Positions 1 through 10,462 of a stretch of DNA of 64,000 nucleotides are shown here, piece after piece. The first letter of the stretch is position 1. Each line of letters starts with the position of its first letter. A program made the translations under genes and the position numbers. The notes beneath the pieces were generated by a model, which was given only the letters and a program-made list of their open reading frames with translations, was not told where the DNA came from and did no database searches. Origin of the DNA: Adenophora triphylla var. japonica (Eukaryota; Streptophyta; Magnoliopsida; Asterales; Campanulaceae); the NCBI GenBank assembly GCA_022495995.1, contig JAFEMH010002439.1, forward strand, positions 248,001 to 312,000. The letters run 5' to 3'.

Positions 1-220
1 AATTCTCTCTGGAATGGGCAAAGGTTGCAGTAAGCCAGCTGGTGCTAATGTCTCATATTTGTTTCTTTGGCAAGTTTGACATTGTTGAACCAAGAGTTTG
101 ACATCCCTCTTTCATGTGAGGCCAAACAAATTGATTATTCAGCCTCTTTAGAGTCTTCAAATACCCTCCATACCCTATGGAAGGGTCTCATGCGCCTCAG
201 CCAACAATGTAACGCGCAAG
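1..220 (-). pseudogene. Integrase HHCC zinc-binding region (gypsy fragment)
   Basis: The minus strand encodes a segment with a CQTCQRNK motif followed by LAPAGLLQPLPIP. This is the C-terminal half of the integrase zinc-binding domain and the linker into the catalytic core. Upstream pieces (GYGGYLKTL, WPHM) fit the usual start of this domain. The catalytic core lies beyond the window. Frames are interrupted, so it is a broken remnant. Confidence 0.7.
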
Positions 221-399
221 CTTGAAATGTAAGGAATGACCAGCTTATTCTTGAAAAAAAGTTTTCTGGCAGCTCATTGAAAATTAGGCCTGGACTTTGA
301 ACCATTTTCTAGGTCTGCAATGATAGCTTTAGTGTAGGGATCCTGCTGCAAGGCATTCTGCAAATTTGAATAGTCGAGAGAGATTGACATGATTAAATT

Positions 400-774
400 A
401 AAAAACTCTTGACTGTTGTGGTCGCCTAGAAAGAGCATCAACAGCTTCATTTTCTCTTCCCTTCCGATATAAAATGGTGAAATCAAAAGGGAGTGACTTC
501 AGAATAAGTCTCGAGTATTGGTGGAAAGACATTGCTCCAGAAGATGCCTTAAGCTGCTGTGATCAATCTTTGAGAAGTAAGCAGCACCATTGAGTTCATC
601 GAGCAGCTCATTAACATTCGGAATTGGATACTTATCTGGGACTGTAAGGCGATTGAGTTCTTGATAGTCGATGCACATCCTCCACGAGTTATCTTTCTTC
701 TTGACCAGCAACACGGGACTTGCGAAAGGGCTAGTGCTAGGCCTTATGAACCCTTTAGTCAGCAAATCAGCCAC
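400..774 (-). pseudogene. Reverse transcriptase N-terminal part plus RNaseH tail (gypsy)
   Basis: The segment 774-560 carries GFIRPSTSPFASPVLLVKKK, then WRMCIDYQELNRLT and KYPIPNVNELLDEL...YFSKID, the fingers and first palm strand of Ty3/gypsy RT with the first catalytic Asp. The YxDD motif is absent: the sequence runs from this point into a region that resembles the end of RNaseH (a GRE...DALSR-like string in mixed frames near 430-490). This implies deletion of several hundred bases of RT and RNaseH. Confidence 0.75.
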
Positions 775-1184
775 TTGTCTCTCAATTTCATCTTTCTGAG
801 AATAAGGGCACCTGTAAGGTCTTATATTAGGTGGCTGCGAATTGGGATGGAGAACAATCGCATGAGAGCGTGAACGGTGAGGAGGGAGTGAAGTTGGCTC
901 TGCAAAAACATCAGCATACTCCCCGAGTAAATCTTCAATATCAGCGAGTCTCCCATGGGAACATGTATGAAACTCATCTTTAACTAAGCTCTTAAATTCT
1001 GCTAAAGGTGGTGCATCTCGAGTGATTCCTTGAAGCTTATATCGCTTATTGTCAGAAAATCATAAACATCTTCTCCCAATTTGCTTCCACCGTGTTCAAA
1101 GAAGCAAGCCACGTTACCAGCAAGTGCAAAAGGATGAAAATCACCAATAATTTTCAAATCTTGCACCTGAACGTGCAACTGTTT

Positions 1185-1667
1185 TCAGATTTTGTGGGAG
1201 CGTATTAAACTGCCATTACCAATCTGAACACCAAAGGGAGGTATGGATTGAGTGACCAACTGCAATTCAGAAACCAGCGACTCAGCTATGAAATTGTGCA
1301 TGGAACCGGTATCACTAAGATCAGAACTTCCTTCTGCTTCAGCATCCCCTTCAATTTCATTGTGGTGCCTGAGGTTCGCCCCAAGAAGGCATGAAAGAGA
1401 TTTCAGCCTGGGACTCAGTGTTTTCCACCTCTTCTCCATTTTCTGTAGGTTCAAATTCGCATAATGTGTCAGCCTCCTCTTAGCTTCCGTGATCTTAAAT
1501 GTACCTGTTTTGCAACGATGGCCATGCATGAACTTCTCGCCACACCTATAACAAAGCCCCTTGTCTCTGCGATTCTGTTTCTCTAAACTCCAATGATTTG
1601 GAGACGAGATTTGCATAGATGAATTCGTCGTTGAGGAGGCTGGTGCAATTGAGCTTGATGGCAGCAA
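1185..1667 (-). pseudogene. Gag zinc knuckle and retropepsin-like segment (gypsy)
   Basis: A CCHC knuckle (CYRCGEKFMHGHRCK) near 1500-1560 ends gag. Toward 1185 the sequence has SDTGSMHNFIAESL and VQIGNGSLI, which match the active-site and following strand of plant gypsy aspartic proteases, with DTGS in place of the usual DSGA/S. The frame closes before RT; 775-1184 holds the decayed linker to RT with no clear domain. Confidence 0.7.
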
Positions 1668-1674
1668 GGGGTCG

Positions 1675-2023
1675 TCAACTAACTACACATGAATCTCGAG
1701 CTGAATAACTAAAGGGAGGCTGAGTACGGGTCAGGTTGGATGACCCTGTTGCTTTTATTCTACGACTCAAAAGGGGTTTAGCCTCGTATTCAATTGCAAG
1801 GCTCATATATTTGTATATCGACTTCGGCTTCTGAATGCGAACGTCACCCTTCAACTCTTCCTTCAACCCATTCAGAAACACGCTCAAGAGACAATGCTCA
1901 GGCCAGTTTTGACTCTTGTTGAACGTTTTGCAAACTCTTGTCGATATTCTTGCACCGATCCTGTCTGTTTGATGCCACACAAATGCTCATCTGGGTTCTG
2001 AAATTCAGCAGGACCATAATGTT
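1675..2023 (-). pseudogene. Gag, downstream part (gypsy), split by hAT insertion
   Basis: The minus strand shows RLQEHYGPAEFQNPDEHLCG followed by TGSVQEYRQEFAKRS, the conserved middle of the retrotransposon gag domain. The part N-terminal to it lies at 2818-3267, on the other side of the inserted element. A frameshift occurs near 1900. Confidence 0.75.
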
Positions 2024-2031
2024 CCTGGAGC
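2024..2031. repeat. 8-bp target site duplication of hAT-like element (left)
   Basis: CCTGGAGC here is repeated exactly at 2810-2817, directly flanking the element at 2032-2809. An 8-bp duplication is characteristic of hAT transposition. Confidence 0.8.
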
Positions 2032-2364
2032 CTAGGTTGCATGGATACGGATTCTCGGATACGGATTCGCGGATACGAGATACGGGGATACGTGATTGTT
2101 GAAAAATCCCGGATACGGATACGTGGGGGTAAAGTGTAAAAATTCAAACTATAAGGACCAAAGTGTAACTATTCAAACTATATGGACCAAAATGTAAATA
2201 TTCAATATTACATTAAAATAAGTATTTTTCTTAATTTTTTTATTAAAAATCAGTCAAAGAATACTATTCTAAATAGACACCAACTCTTAAATAAACAGTG
2301 TCAATTTCCTTAAATACCCTTTTGGCTTATCCTGTTTTTCTCCCTTCTTCATCCTTCCTAAACC

Positions 2365-2421
<57 letters not shown>

Positions 2422-2809
2422 CCACTTTCTCCTCTCTCTTCATCTACTCTGGCGGCGGCGGCCTACTCCAACCCCCTAATCCCTGTCCCTCCGCCCCTCT
2501 CTCTCGCTCTTCCGCCATTGAAGGGTAAGTTTCTGTCTCTATCTCTCACCACCATCTCCTCAATCTCACACCTTTCCCCTTTCCTCCCTCCTTTTTCTCT
2601 CTTCTAGGGTTTCGAGTATAAACATTCCCAACATTTCGCGTATCCGTGACCCGATTCGCGTATCCGGGTTGCGAATCCAAACTTTGGCGAATTGTCAAAA
2701 GCCCCCTGTGCGTATCCGACAACGAATCCGACGAATCCGGAGCGAATCCGTATCCGGAGCGAGTCGGATACGCAATTCGCTGGCTGGGGAGAGAATCCGT
2801 GCATCATAG
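2032..2809. mobile_element. Non-autonomous hAT-like element carrying a 5'UTR-like fragment
   Basis: The ends form an imperfect terminal inverted repeat: the left begins CTAGGTTGCATGGATAC and the right end, reversed, begins CTATGATGCACGGATTCTC. Exact 8-bp duplications (CCTGGAGC) flank it. Both subterminal regions carry many copies of a GGATACGGAT-type motif, direct on the left and inverted on the right, which may be transposase binding sites. No transposase ORF is visible. The middle (2360-2620) looks like the start of a plant gene: a CT microsatellite followed by a CA microsatellite, a GC-rich stretch, a donor-like AGGGTAAGT near 2520, and CTTCTAGGGTTTC near 2604, which resembles a 5'UTR and first intron. 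The source gene is not recognised. Confidence 0.75.
2364..2419. repeat. (CT)n(CA)n compound microsatellite
   Basis: A run of CT dinucleotides (about 2369-2390) passes directly into CA dinucleotides (about 2391-2418). It lies inside the hAT-like element, in its 5'UTR-like part. The plus-strand reading frame across it is an artefact of the repeat. Confidence 0.9.
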
Positions 2810-2817
2810 CCTGGAGC
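2810..2817. repeat. 8-bp target site duplication of hAT-like element (right)
   Basis: CCTGGAGC, identical to 2024-2031. Gag coding sequence resumes immediately after it. Confidence 0.8.
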
Positions 2818-3267
2818 ACCTTGGTGAGTTCTTCCCAATACAACCTTGTGCGTTCAGTGTTGATCCACGCAAAGAGATCCAGAGCATCTCCTTCCAAGTA
2901 CCTCGCAGCAATGTCTACCTTTAACTCATCTGGGGTCTGACAGTACCGAAAGTATTTTTCCGCCTTCAGAATCCATCCTCTTGGATCACCTCCTTCAAAT
3001 TTTGGAAATTCAATCTTCGTTGAAGGGCGTTTGGAGGGATTTTTAAGCCATCAATCATCTTCTTCATCAAAACTTCGAACATGTACCTTCCCTCTGCCAT
3101 GGTTACTTCCTTCAGAATTATTGATGTTGCTGGAAGAAGCCTTGAGAGGCCGTATCAGAGTTCAGGTTGTTTAATTGAGTAGCTATGTCGGAAAGCTGTT
3201 GAGCAAGAGCTTCCGTCATAACTGGGGGCTTTTGTTGATCAGCGGAACGTGTGTTAACCATCTCTTG
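2818..3267 (-). pseudogene. Gag, N-terminal part (gypsy)
   Basis: On the minus strand gag starts near 3262 with MVNTRSADQQKPPVM, which lies just downstream of the LTR and primer site as expected. It continues to DALDLFAWINTERTRLYWEE, the WF-type helix of the retrotransposon gag domain, and breaks at the hAT insertion. At least one frameshift separates the start from the domain. Confidence 0.75.
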
Positions 3268-3270
3268 ACC

Positions 3271-3288
3271 TGTCTTTGATACGAAATT
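3271..3288 (-). other. Primer binding site of gypsy element (probable)
   Basis: Next to the LTR edge the minus strand reads TTTCGTATCAAAGACAGG, a degraded form of the common plant primer site TGGTATCAGAGC for initiator Met-tRNA. Confidence 0.6.
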
Positions 3289-3698
3289 GTTAGATAGCTC
3301 AGAAGAATGGAAAATATGGAACAATCTAAAGTAAAAACAGGAAGTATAATCTATTAATATTTCTCAGTAAGAATCTCACACAAAAATACTAATAGCCAAA
3401 TAGGAGAATCTCCAATGAAATAGAACACTTAATTAAATTCAGATGTCTTGTTATAAGTTGCAGTTACTCTTTTATAGAGACTAACTAGTAGTAGACTTCC
3501 TACAAATCTGATCCACTAACTAATGACTCTAAGAGGTGGGCAAACAACCCTAAAGAAATGCAAAAGACTCGACAAACTAAGGACTGACTCTAAGAAGTGG
3601 AAAAACATCCCTAATAAAGTGGAACTGACTAACAAATAAGACTCAGTCAACTTCATATCACTTATTCCTACGAGTAAGTACAAGAGTCTTATCACAGT
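3289..3698 (-). repeat. LTR of gypsy element
   Basis: The inner edge is TGTTAG on the plus strand (CTAACA at the LTR 3' end in element orientation), abutting the primer site. A TATA box (CTATAAAAG on the minus strand) lies near 3469-3477. The outer edge is estimated from a TGTGATAAGACTC-like start near 3690; the partner LTR is outside the window, so this end is uncertain by some tens of bases. Confidence 0.65.
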
Positions 3699-4616
3699 AT
3701 CATGTAGTCTAAAATATTAATAAAGTAATACTAGTGTCCAAATTCCAAATTAATCATTGCAAGTGGAACGTGATAATTGGCTTTGAACTTGGTAATTTCA
3801 CAAAAAGAAACACTCATTGTGTCACATTCATTTAGAGAAAAGGGCCGACTTGTTTGGGATGGAGGAAGTACCCACTTATGCAATTTCTAAATTTTTATAA
3901 AACTCAGGTACTCTTTGAGAAAACAAAATGTTATGCCACTCTGATTTAGAACGACTACCTTATCTTGTCTACTTTTGAACTGGTTTCAGAAATTAAGTTG
4001 TTTGGTTAATTTACACGAAAGGGTGTGAGTATTGACATATTGTTTGTTGATTTACTTTTGATAAGCAGCTTAAAATAAAATGTAATATAACCATTGAAAT
4101 GGTTTTTTGCAAATGTTCATATAAAGAACTGCTTCTAGCTGCAGAGACTAGAGAGTATAACATGGGCTTTTGTTCAGTCCCAGTGAATTGCTACAGCTCT
4201 TGTTTAGTGATTCCATTGATAATTGTTGATTAGGTCATTAGAATGACTGTAATTTGAGCATTGGATAATTTTCAAGCCTCAGGAGGCTGAAGGGGAAATG
4301 GGAAGGTTGTGCAGAAAGGGAGGGAGGGGGGGGGAGAAAGAGAGAGACATAGAGATTGCATATGTTTGATACTTGATAGTCATTTATAATTTTTTTCCAT
4401 CTTTTAAATATTTTGATGTGGTAAAAGCACTTGTGTCAAAGAAATTAAAATTTAGATGGTTTCGTATTAAGATTTTACACTGCATGCAGGCTTCCTTAAT
4501 GTATTTTTCTCATGCATCAAATAATTTCCCTATTGCCTCTATTATTATAAATATATGGAAGGCACATGTTCTCTACAAGTGATTTATGTTTTAAACTGCC
4601 CTGCCATGCCATTCAG
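3699..4616. other. Non-coding, probable separase intron
   Basis: No coding similarity is seen. The stretch is AT-rich with a purine tract (GGGAGGGAGGGGGG then AG repeats) at about 4310-4350, and ends in an acceptor (ATTCAG at 4611-4616) directly before the first separase exon. The separase exon expected next upstream was looked for and not found. Confidence 0.6.
3850..3872. repeat. Stowaway-type MITE end remnant
   Basis: GGGATGGAGGAAGTA is a degraded form of the Stowaway end GGGACGGAGGGAGTA seen intact at 57480-57496. No left partner is visible; the gypsy insertion may have removed it. Confidence 0.45.
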
Positions 4617-5345
4617 GGAAAGACTGGAACTCCTGCTACTGTTGAAGAATTGACTGCAGCCTTGACTAAACATGACCTCTTCATTTACTTGGGCCATGGA
4701 AGTGGTATAAAAGTGTACCTCATCTTTACACATTTATACCCTATTTTTGTTAAGAGTCTTTCACTCCTTTTACCTTTCTTTTAATGGTTGCTTTTGGTAT
4801 ATATTACTGTATATTGTGATTCAGGGGCACAGTATATTCCTGGTCACGAGATTCAGAAACTGGACAAGTGTGCTGCTACTCTTCTTATGGGCTGCAGTAG
4901 TGGGTCTATATCTTTGAATGGGCCCTACACTCCACATGGCGCTCCATTATACTATCTCTTAGCCGGTTCCCCTGTTATTGTTGCTAATTTATGGGAAGTG
5001 ACTGACAAGGATATTGATCGATTTGGTAAGGCAATGCTGGATGCCTGGATAAGAGAAAGATCAAATGCCTCGATGGCTTGTCCTCAGTGTGATGATATTG
5101 CAGATAAGATGAAAGAAAGCTTGAATATGAATGAGGCCAAAGGAAAAGGAAAAGGAAAGAAACGAACATTGAAAAAGAAATTACCAGAAACTAGTGAAAT
5201 TAATAGACATGTTTCTTGCAAGCACAGACCAAAGATTGGGTCATTCATGGGTCAGGCTCGAGAAGCTTGTACTCTTCCATTTCTAATAGGAGCATCTCCG
5301 GTGTGTTACGGCGTCCCAACAGGTATACGTAATAAAGATTCGTAA
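4617..5345 (+). CDS. ESP: Separase (peptidase C50), C-terminal two exons
   Basis: Separase is the caspase-like cysteine protease that cleaves cohesin at anaphase onset. Two exons are visible: 4617-4704 and 4825-5345, joined by a 120-bp GT-AG intron that splits a Gly codon. The first holds the catalytic His (LFIYLGHGSG). The second holds AQYIPGHEI, the catalytic Cys (LLMGCSSGS), then GSPVIVANLWEVTDKDIDRF and the conserved end ACTLPFLIGASPVCYGVPTG, with a TAA stop at 5343. A Lys/Gly-rich linker (KGKGKGKKRTLKKK) lies between. Plant separases are about 2,200 residues, so only the protease end is present. No stop or frameshift occurs in the exons, which argues for a gene rather than a pseudogene. 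An alternative last splice at ACAG|GTATAC near 5322 is possible. Confidence 0.92.
4705..4824 (+). other. Separase intron
   Basis: GTATAA donor and TGATTCAG acceptor. Removal joins GGAAGTG to GGGCAC and restores the conserved HGSGAQY reading. Confidence 0.88.
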
Positions 5346-6302
5346 CATCTGCAGATTTCTTTGTTTGATCCATCGAGTTTGGATGTGTCAAAAGTTAAAA
5401 AAAAAAAGTGTACAAATTAGGTCTTTGAAGAATGTAATTAAAAAGTAGTGCCATACGTTGATCAATCAAGAATGAATACACAATGTAGACAGAACTGAGC
5501 AGAGAAGAGTATTTTTTGTTAAATCCAACTTCTTTTTTGCTGCAAGCAAACTTCTGACCTTGTTTCATGTGTCCGTCTCCTTGTATTCAACTGAAGAATA
5601 CTGTAGCAAAGAGTAAGATATTCGTTTAGGTGAGGTTTGATTTTTTTTACATGTTAATTCTTGAAATATGATTTTACATCTGAATTGAATTTGGTTGAAT
5701 TGATAAAAGGCAGCGTCTAAATACTGATTTCTGAATTACTCAAACTATTTGAATATTCATTTGAATTCACATCTGAAATTAGGGTTGCGACATTTAATGC
5801 AGTAGAAAGATGAGATGAATGATTGTTGATCTAATGTTTGGGTATAAATTTTTTGAAATTACGAGTTTATTTAATAGATATATATGAAAAATAATCAATT
5901 AAGAGACAAATAATTGATAGTTTTAAATCTGAAAATTAAGTGAAAAGTAAGAGGCATTCAGATTTGAATGGAAAAAAAAGTAAAGTCTGCATTATGTTAT
6001 GTCTAATGCATCCACTCATTTAGATCTGAATGAATATGAGCTAAAAATGAAAAACAAACGAGAACTTATTTATAATTGAGATTGTCCTCGGACTGAATAT
6101 TCAACTTTTAGTTTGGCTATCAATCCTTGGTTTGTGCAAGTTTAACTGAATATTCAACTTTTAGTTTAGCTATCAATCCATGGCGTAAAACATCAAAAAA
6201 TAATTTCCTGTAAAATGTTTTTCGAAAAATGAAAATATTTTTCGAAAAATGACATAAACATACTTTCGACTGTTTAGTAAGGAAAATGTTTTCCGAAAAA
6301 TA
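5346..6302. other. Intergenic, no gene seen
   Basis: This is AT-rich sequence downstream of separase. It has several ATCTGAATG-type words in both orientations (5670-6040), suggestive of an old MITE but without clear ends. There is also a two-copy direct repeat (CTGAATATTCAACTTTTAG at about 6093 and 6145). From 6190 the TTTTTCGAAAAAT words resemble those at 57790-57900 on the far side of the outer Tat insertion. Confidence 0.6.
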
Positions 6303-6307
6303 TTTTC
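6303..6307. repeat. Target site duplication TTTTC (left) of outer Tat
   Basis: TTTTC precedes the left LTR and recurs at 56798-56802 after the right LTR, 50.5 kb away. This pairs the two LTRs as one insertion. Confidence 0.85.
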
Positions 6308-6921
6308 TAATGACGCAGGAAACGATCCAGATCAGCCTTAGTCCAGCAATAGGTTAATACCTAGCAAATGTGACCTGAAATCACGAACAAACGACTAGCC
6401 GGGTTAGTCTCCGGCTATTACCCTCCGGCGTGATGATAAGATATAGTGTTATGAGCTTATATGAAACTTTATTGAACAACGTAATCTCCAAATATCCAAT
6501 AAGACATTACCTTTTAACATTGGATGTTGTCTGGTATATATAATAGTGATGTAGGATCGTATCGAATCCTTAAATCGTGGAGACAATGTAGGCCTAACGA
6601 TGTCCGTGATTTTAGGAGACGGTTACGGATGGGCTCGTAGATAGACGCATGTGTCTGTAGGTCGAGATCGCTTGAGTATTCGAGGTCGTCCTGACTTTGT
6701 GCCTTAGCCAAATAGAAATTGTACAAGTAGATGATCATATGTTGGACGAAGCTAGGTTGGGACCAAGGATGGTCGGACAATGAGCTAGATCGACTTATCT
6801 TTGTCGTTGGGCCGTTGGTGTTGTAGCAATTGGATTGACCCATTTCATAGTATTGTCTTTAAAACGTCTAAAATGTTGGGCTTCATTCATTGGGCTTGGT
6901 CCGTCACTTTTATTCCGTTCT
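6308..6921 (-). repeat. 3' LTR of outer Tat
   Basis: Aligns end to end with 56184-56797 and has the same length (614 bp). It begins TAATGACGCAGG where the partner has TGATGACGCAGG, and ends CCGTTCT where the partner ends CCGTTCA; both ends appear mutated from TG...CA. Many scattered differences from the partner indicate an old insertion. Confidence 0.85.
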
Positions 6922-6945
6922 GTGGCCCCTAACTTTTTGAGTTGA
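6922..6945 (-). other. Polypurine tract of outer Tat
   Basis: On the minus strand AAAAAGTTAGGGGCCAC lies immediately upstream of the 3' LTR, the position and composition expected of the plus-strand primer. Confidence 0.6.
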
Positions 6946-7204
6946 CTTTGTCGACCAGGAAGTTGTAATCAATTTACGTGAAAGCTTACACAGCTCGTTG
7001 TTGGATGGTCGATTGAGTAGATGTGGGTCGCTCTCGACCATTGACTTTTGACGGTTGGATACGCTGTTTAATGCGCCATAATTTCCGCAATAATGGTACG
7101 ATTCTTACGATTGGACAACTGTCTTGTTAACCGATGCTGAGCATTAACTGACATAACGAATGGTTATTTCCCATACCCTTTCCAATTCAGGTAAGGTTTT
7201 GGAG

Positions 7205-7218
7205 ACATATAAAAGGAA
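7205..7218 (+). promoter_or_regulatory. TATA box of the antisense Tat ORF
   Basis: ACATATAAAAGG stands about 200 bases upstream of the ATG at 7415 and is followed by a CT-rich, ATG-poor leader. It is oriented opposite to the host element, so the extra ORF appears to have its own promoter. Confidence 0.55.
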
Positions 7219-8730
7219 AAATCCTTTTCCTTTTCAAACTTTACAATCCCTAATTACTCAAGCACCCAGCAAGAACAAAAGCAAGTAATTTGATTTTCTG
7301 GCATAATCGAGCTCTCCACTTCATCTTTGAATTCCTTCTTTCCCAAATCAATCAAGGTACCCCTCAACTCTTCTGTACTTAGGTTAAATTTCAAGTTTAT
7401 CCTTTTATTCCGCCATGGCTAGGACCTTTGGCTTCGAGCTAGGTGTTAGGTATGGGTATAACTCCCAAAACCTTAGGATTTATAAAAGATTAGAGGGTCC
7501 ATGGAGTGAATTGATTAGAGAGGAGTATATTATCATTCTAAGAAGTTGGGGTTTTTTCCATGGTGAGGTAGGGTTCCCATCTGGAGAGAGTATGGGGGAT
7601 TTGGAGGCGGATGATCCACGGATTGTTCGCTTCCGTCTGTTCAATAAATTGATCGACCATCTTATAATCTTTTACATCAAGTCTAATAAACCCCCTTCCC
7701 TAGAGAGAGGTTAGCATTCCCAGGGGAATCTAGGTCGCCCATAGGTAGTTCGGAACATACTTCGACTATGACTGATTTCCCTGTTTCTGTGTCTTCTGTA
7801 GATATGGCAGCTCAACAATCTTCCGCTTCTACATCGTCGAGCTCCTCCTCCGGTAATATTGTGGATGCATTTTGCTCGACTATCGTTCCAGACCGTAATG
7901 AGAGGGGATATGTGGCCCCCAGGCCGGCAATAGGGAGGAAGAATGCAGAGTCACGGATCAACATTCTTCATAGCTTCTTTGAGGTCCCCAAAGAGGACTT
8001 CCACCTTACCCATTATAATGAAATGCAAAGGAAGGCCCAATCTTGGATGCATTGGGGTCTGAGTTCGACCAAGGTAGCCTTCTTCTATGGTCAATTTGAG
8101 GCCGGCTTACGCCTACCCCTAGATCCTTTTATCTGCGAATTTCTCGAGTGTTTGACCGCTGTCTCCATGAAATTAGGCGCCAACACAGTTAGGGTTTTAG
8201 TATGATTTGCCATGGTGTGCAGGTTTATCGGGTACAAGCCATGTATGTACGTCTTTAGGAGATTCTTTAAGATTGTGCAAAACCACAAGACCTTTGGCAT
8301 TAGTACCCCAACCAAAGCTAAGGCCCCAAAATTGTTTAATAACCTGCCTGATAAAGTTTCTGGGTGGAATACCCATATGATACTCGTAGAGAGTAGGAAG
8401 GGATGGGAGTTCCCATTGCCCGAGGCTGACACACCTCACATGAATGAGGAAGATTATTGGGACCCAGAGTGAAGTGAGGAGCTCCATCGTAGGTTGACAT
8501 TGGTGGCTCGGAGGAGCACCATTAGCTAGGCCGCCCTGGGTCGGACAAAGATTTCTTTATTCAAGCAAGAATGATGCTAGGAGGAGACGGGGAGGTAGTC
8601 CCCTTAGTGCCGATCATCCGTAGCCTTAGATACCCGAATTGGGTGATACATGAGAGAGAGAGGTTTGAGTCCCAGTGCCACTTCTGCAAGAAGAAACCTG
8701 GCCATTGCAGAGGCCTATTCCACTATGGAG

Positions 8731-8817
8731 GTTAAGTACCTTTATGTTATTCTGCAATTTTTTCTGTCACTTTACTTGCTTGCTCTTTTGCTGACTATTT
8801 TCCATTTGATAGTGCAG
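8731..8817 (+). other. Intron in antisense Tat ORF
   Basis: GTTAAGTACC donor, T-rich body and GTGCAG acceptor, 87 bp, lying between two parts of the same protein-like region. Confidence 0.55.
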
Positions 8818-9509
8818 TTTTAACCGGTGAATAGGAGGCCAACATGAATCGCATTATCGATTTGGGTGATAGAAGGAGGAATAAGAAGGCACACGGAGCT
8901 GCCAATGCCCGGGCCAGCCGTGAGAAGGAGGCCATAGATAGGAACACTTTGCTCCCCAAGGAAGGAGTGAGGATGGTCCCCATCGATGGATCTGGGCTAG
9001 TGGAGCCCATTAAAAAAGCTCCCCAAGCACAAGTCATTGGGGCAGAGGGAGAGGTCGACATGTCGATCGAGCTAGAGTCGGGCTCCGATACCCGACCTGA
9101 GTCAGTTGGGGAAGACCCCCTAACTATTGTAGATTTGGATCTCGGTGACGACGAGCAAGAAGATGATGAAGATGCCCTTCCCCTCAATCGGCTGAGAAAG
9201 AGGTCCCGTGTCGACCTGGGACATAAAGGAGATGGGACTTCTCGAGCAGCGGGCTCTGCCTCTAGCTAACCCCTTCCTCCTATAGCTCCCTCTACCCGAA
9301 GCACTGAAGAAGTGCAAGCTATGATGGAGAGGTTGAGTGACATCCCTCCTCTTGCTGGGATCAATAGTTTAAGCCGCCATTATCCCGAGCTGGGATTGGG
9401 GCAAGTTGTTGTGAGAAGGGCAGCCAATAAGGACATGCTAGCCCAGTTTGCTGAGGAGGGGATTACTCTTGAAGAGTACAGCGATAGGTCGGGCCTCCTT
9501 TCCTCCGAG

Positions 9510-9620
9510 GTAATATTTGTGTCTTTCATACTTTTTACTTTTCTTCTGTTTGATCGCAGTACTTCTGGTCGCTTTAGCTCTGATAACTGTTGTATTGACT
9601 ATCTTCTTTTTGTTGTGTAG
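9510..9620 (+). other. Intron in antisense Tat ORF
   Basis: GTAATATTTG donor, T-rich body and TTGTGTAG acceptor, 111 bp. Removal joins LLSSE to SLALTEQDK ahead of the coiled coil. Confidence 0.6.
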
Positions 9621-10462
9621 TCTCTTGCTCTTACTGAGCAGGACAAGAGCAGCTAGAGGGCTGCCATAGAGAAAGAGAAGATAGCCTCCACAAAGTACTC
9701 AAGGAAGGCTAGGGAGGCCACCGAGCTGAGGGAGAAGCTTATGGACTCCGACTCCTAATGCCGTGCTCTCCAGACCGCTCATTTCAATGCTGAGAAAGAG
9801 CGCGATAAAGCCTTAGTCGATCTGAAATTGGCAAGGGAGCGACTTGATCCTCTTCAGGAGAAGGTAGAATCTTTTGCCCCCCTTAAGGCTACTATGGAGG
9901 AGGAGGCAGCTGCGACCAAGCATAAGAAGGCCAAGTTGGAAGGAGAGCTGGGGCAGTTGACTGAGATGATCCAAGAGCGTAACAACCGTATGATTAAGAT
10001 GAGTGATGATCATCAGGTTGCCCGACTCAAATGGGAGGAGAAGGCCCAAGCTAGAGATAAGGCTATTGTGGAGAACTTCAAGAATAGTGATGAGTGCTAC
10101 GACATCATCGTATCCCGAGCTAGGGATTTCTATGATGTCGGACGCCAACACATGACCCGCCGTGCGATAGTGGATTCTTCAGTCGATCTAAGTGTTGACA
10201 TGTACCAAATATGGGGGGGGGTGTATGGTAGATCTATAGAAGACCTATAAGAACTGACTGGGAGACTCAAGAACAAGACATAAACAAGACTCAAGAACAA
10301 ACTGAATGACTCAAGAACAAAACATTAACTCTCTATGAAGAACGAAGAGATACAAACAAACTTCAAACTTATATTACTTCAAAGGGAAATTTTTACAAGG
10401 GACTTCACTCTTACTTAGTCTATCTTACTCTACTAAAGTCTGAATAAAAATGAAAACCTTAA

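Larger units (their letters stand above)
1..3698 (-). mobile_element. Decayed Ty3/gypsy LTR retrotransposon, partial
   Basis: Read on the minus strand the order is LTR (3289-3698), primer site, gag, CCHC knuckle, protease-like segment, RT, RNaseH tail and integrase zinc-binding region, which runs off the window start. This is the Ty3/gypsy order. The second LTR lies outside the window, so target duplications cannot be seen. Gag is interrupted by a hAT-like element at 2032-2809. Between the RT start (774) and the integrase (from about 220) there is too little DNA for a full RT and RNaseH, so an internal deletion is inferred. The zinc knuckle form (CYRCGEKFMHGHRCK) is typical of plant chromovirus-type elements, but no chromodomain is visible, so the sublineage is uncertain. 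Confidence 0.85.
7415..10204 (+). pseudogene. Antisense extra ORF of outer Tat, Transposase_28-like and coiled coil
   Basis: Starts at ATG (MARTFGFELG) near the 3' LTR and runs antisense to gag-pol. After a frameshift near 7700 it has a Ser-rich stretch, then FFEVPKEDFHL and FYGQFEAGLRLPLDPFICEF, which resembles the plant Transposase_28 'putative gypsy type transposon' domain (about 7960-8470). Two apparent introns follow: 8731-8817 (GTTAAG...GTGCAG) and 9510-9620 (GTAATA...GTGTAG). A basic and acidic region (8845-9265) and a long coiled coil (9630-10190, rich in E, K, A and L) follow. Stops at 8203, 8470, 9268 and near 9655 break it. The caulimovirid insertion cuts the coiled-coil end; the likely tail is at 16390-16662. 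Function is unknown. Confidence 0.7.

Noticed and set aside
2298..2528. Open frame across the CT/CA microsatellite
   Set aside because: Repeat-driven Ser/Leu/His/Thr reading inside the hAT-like element, with no other coding support.
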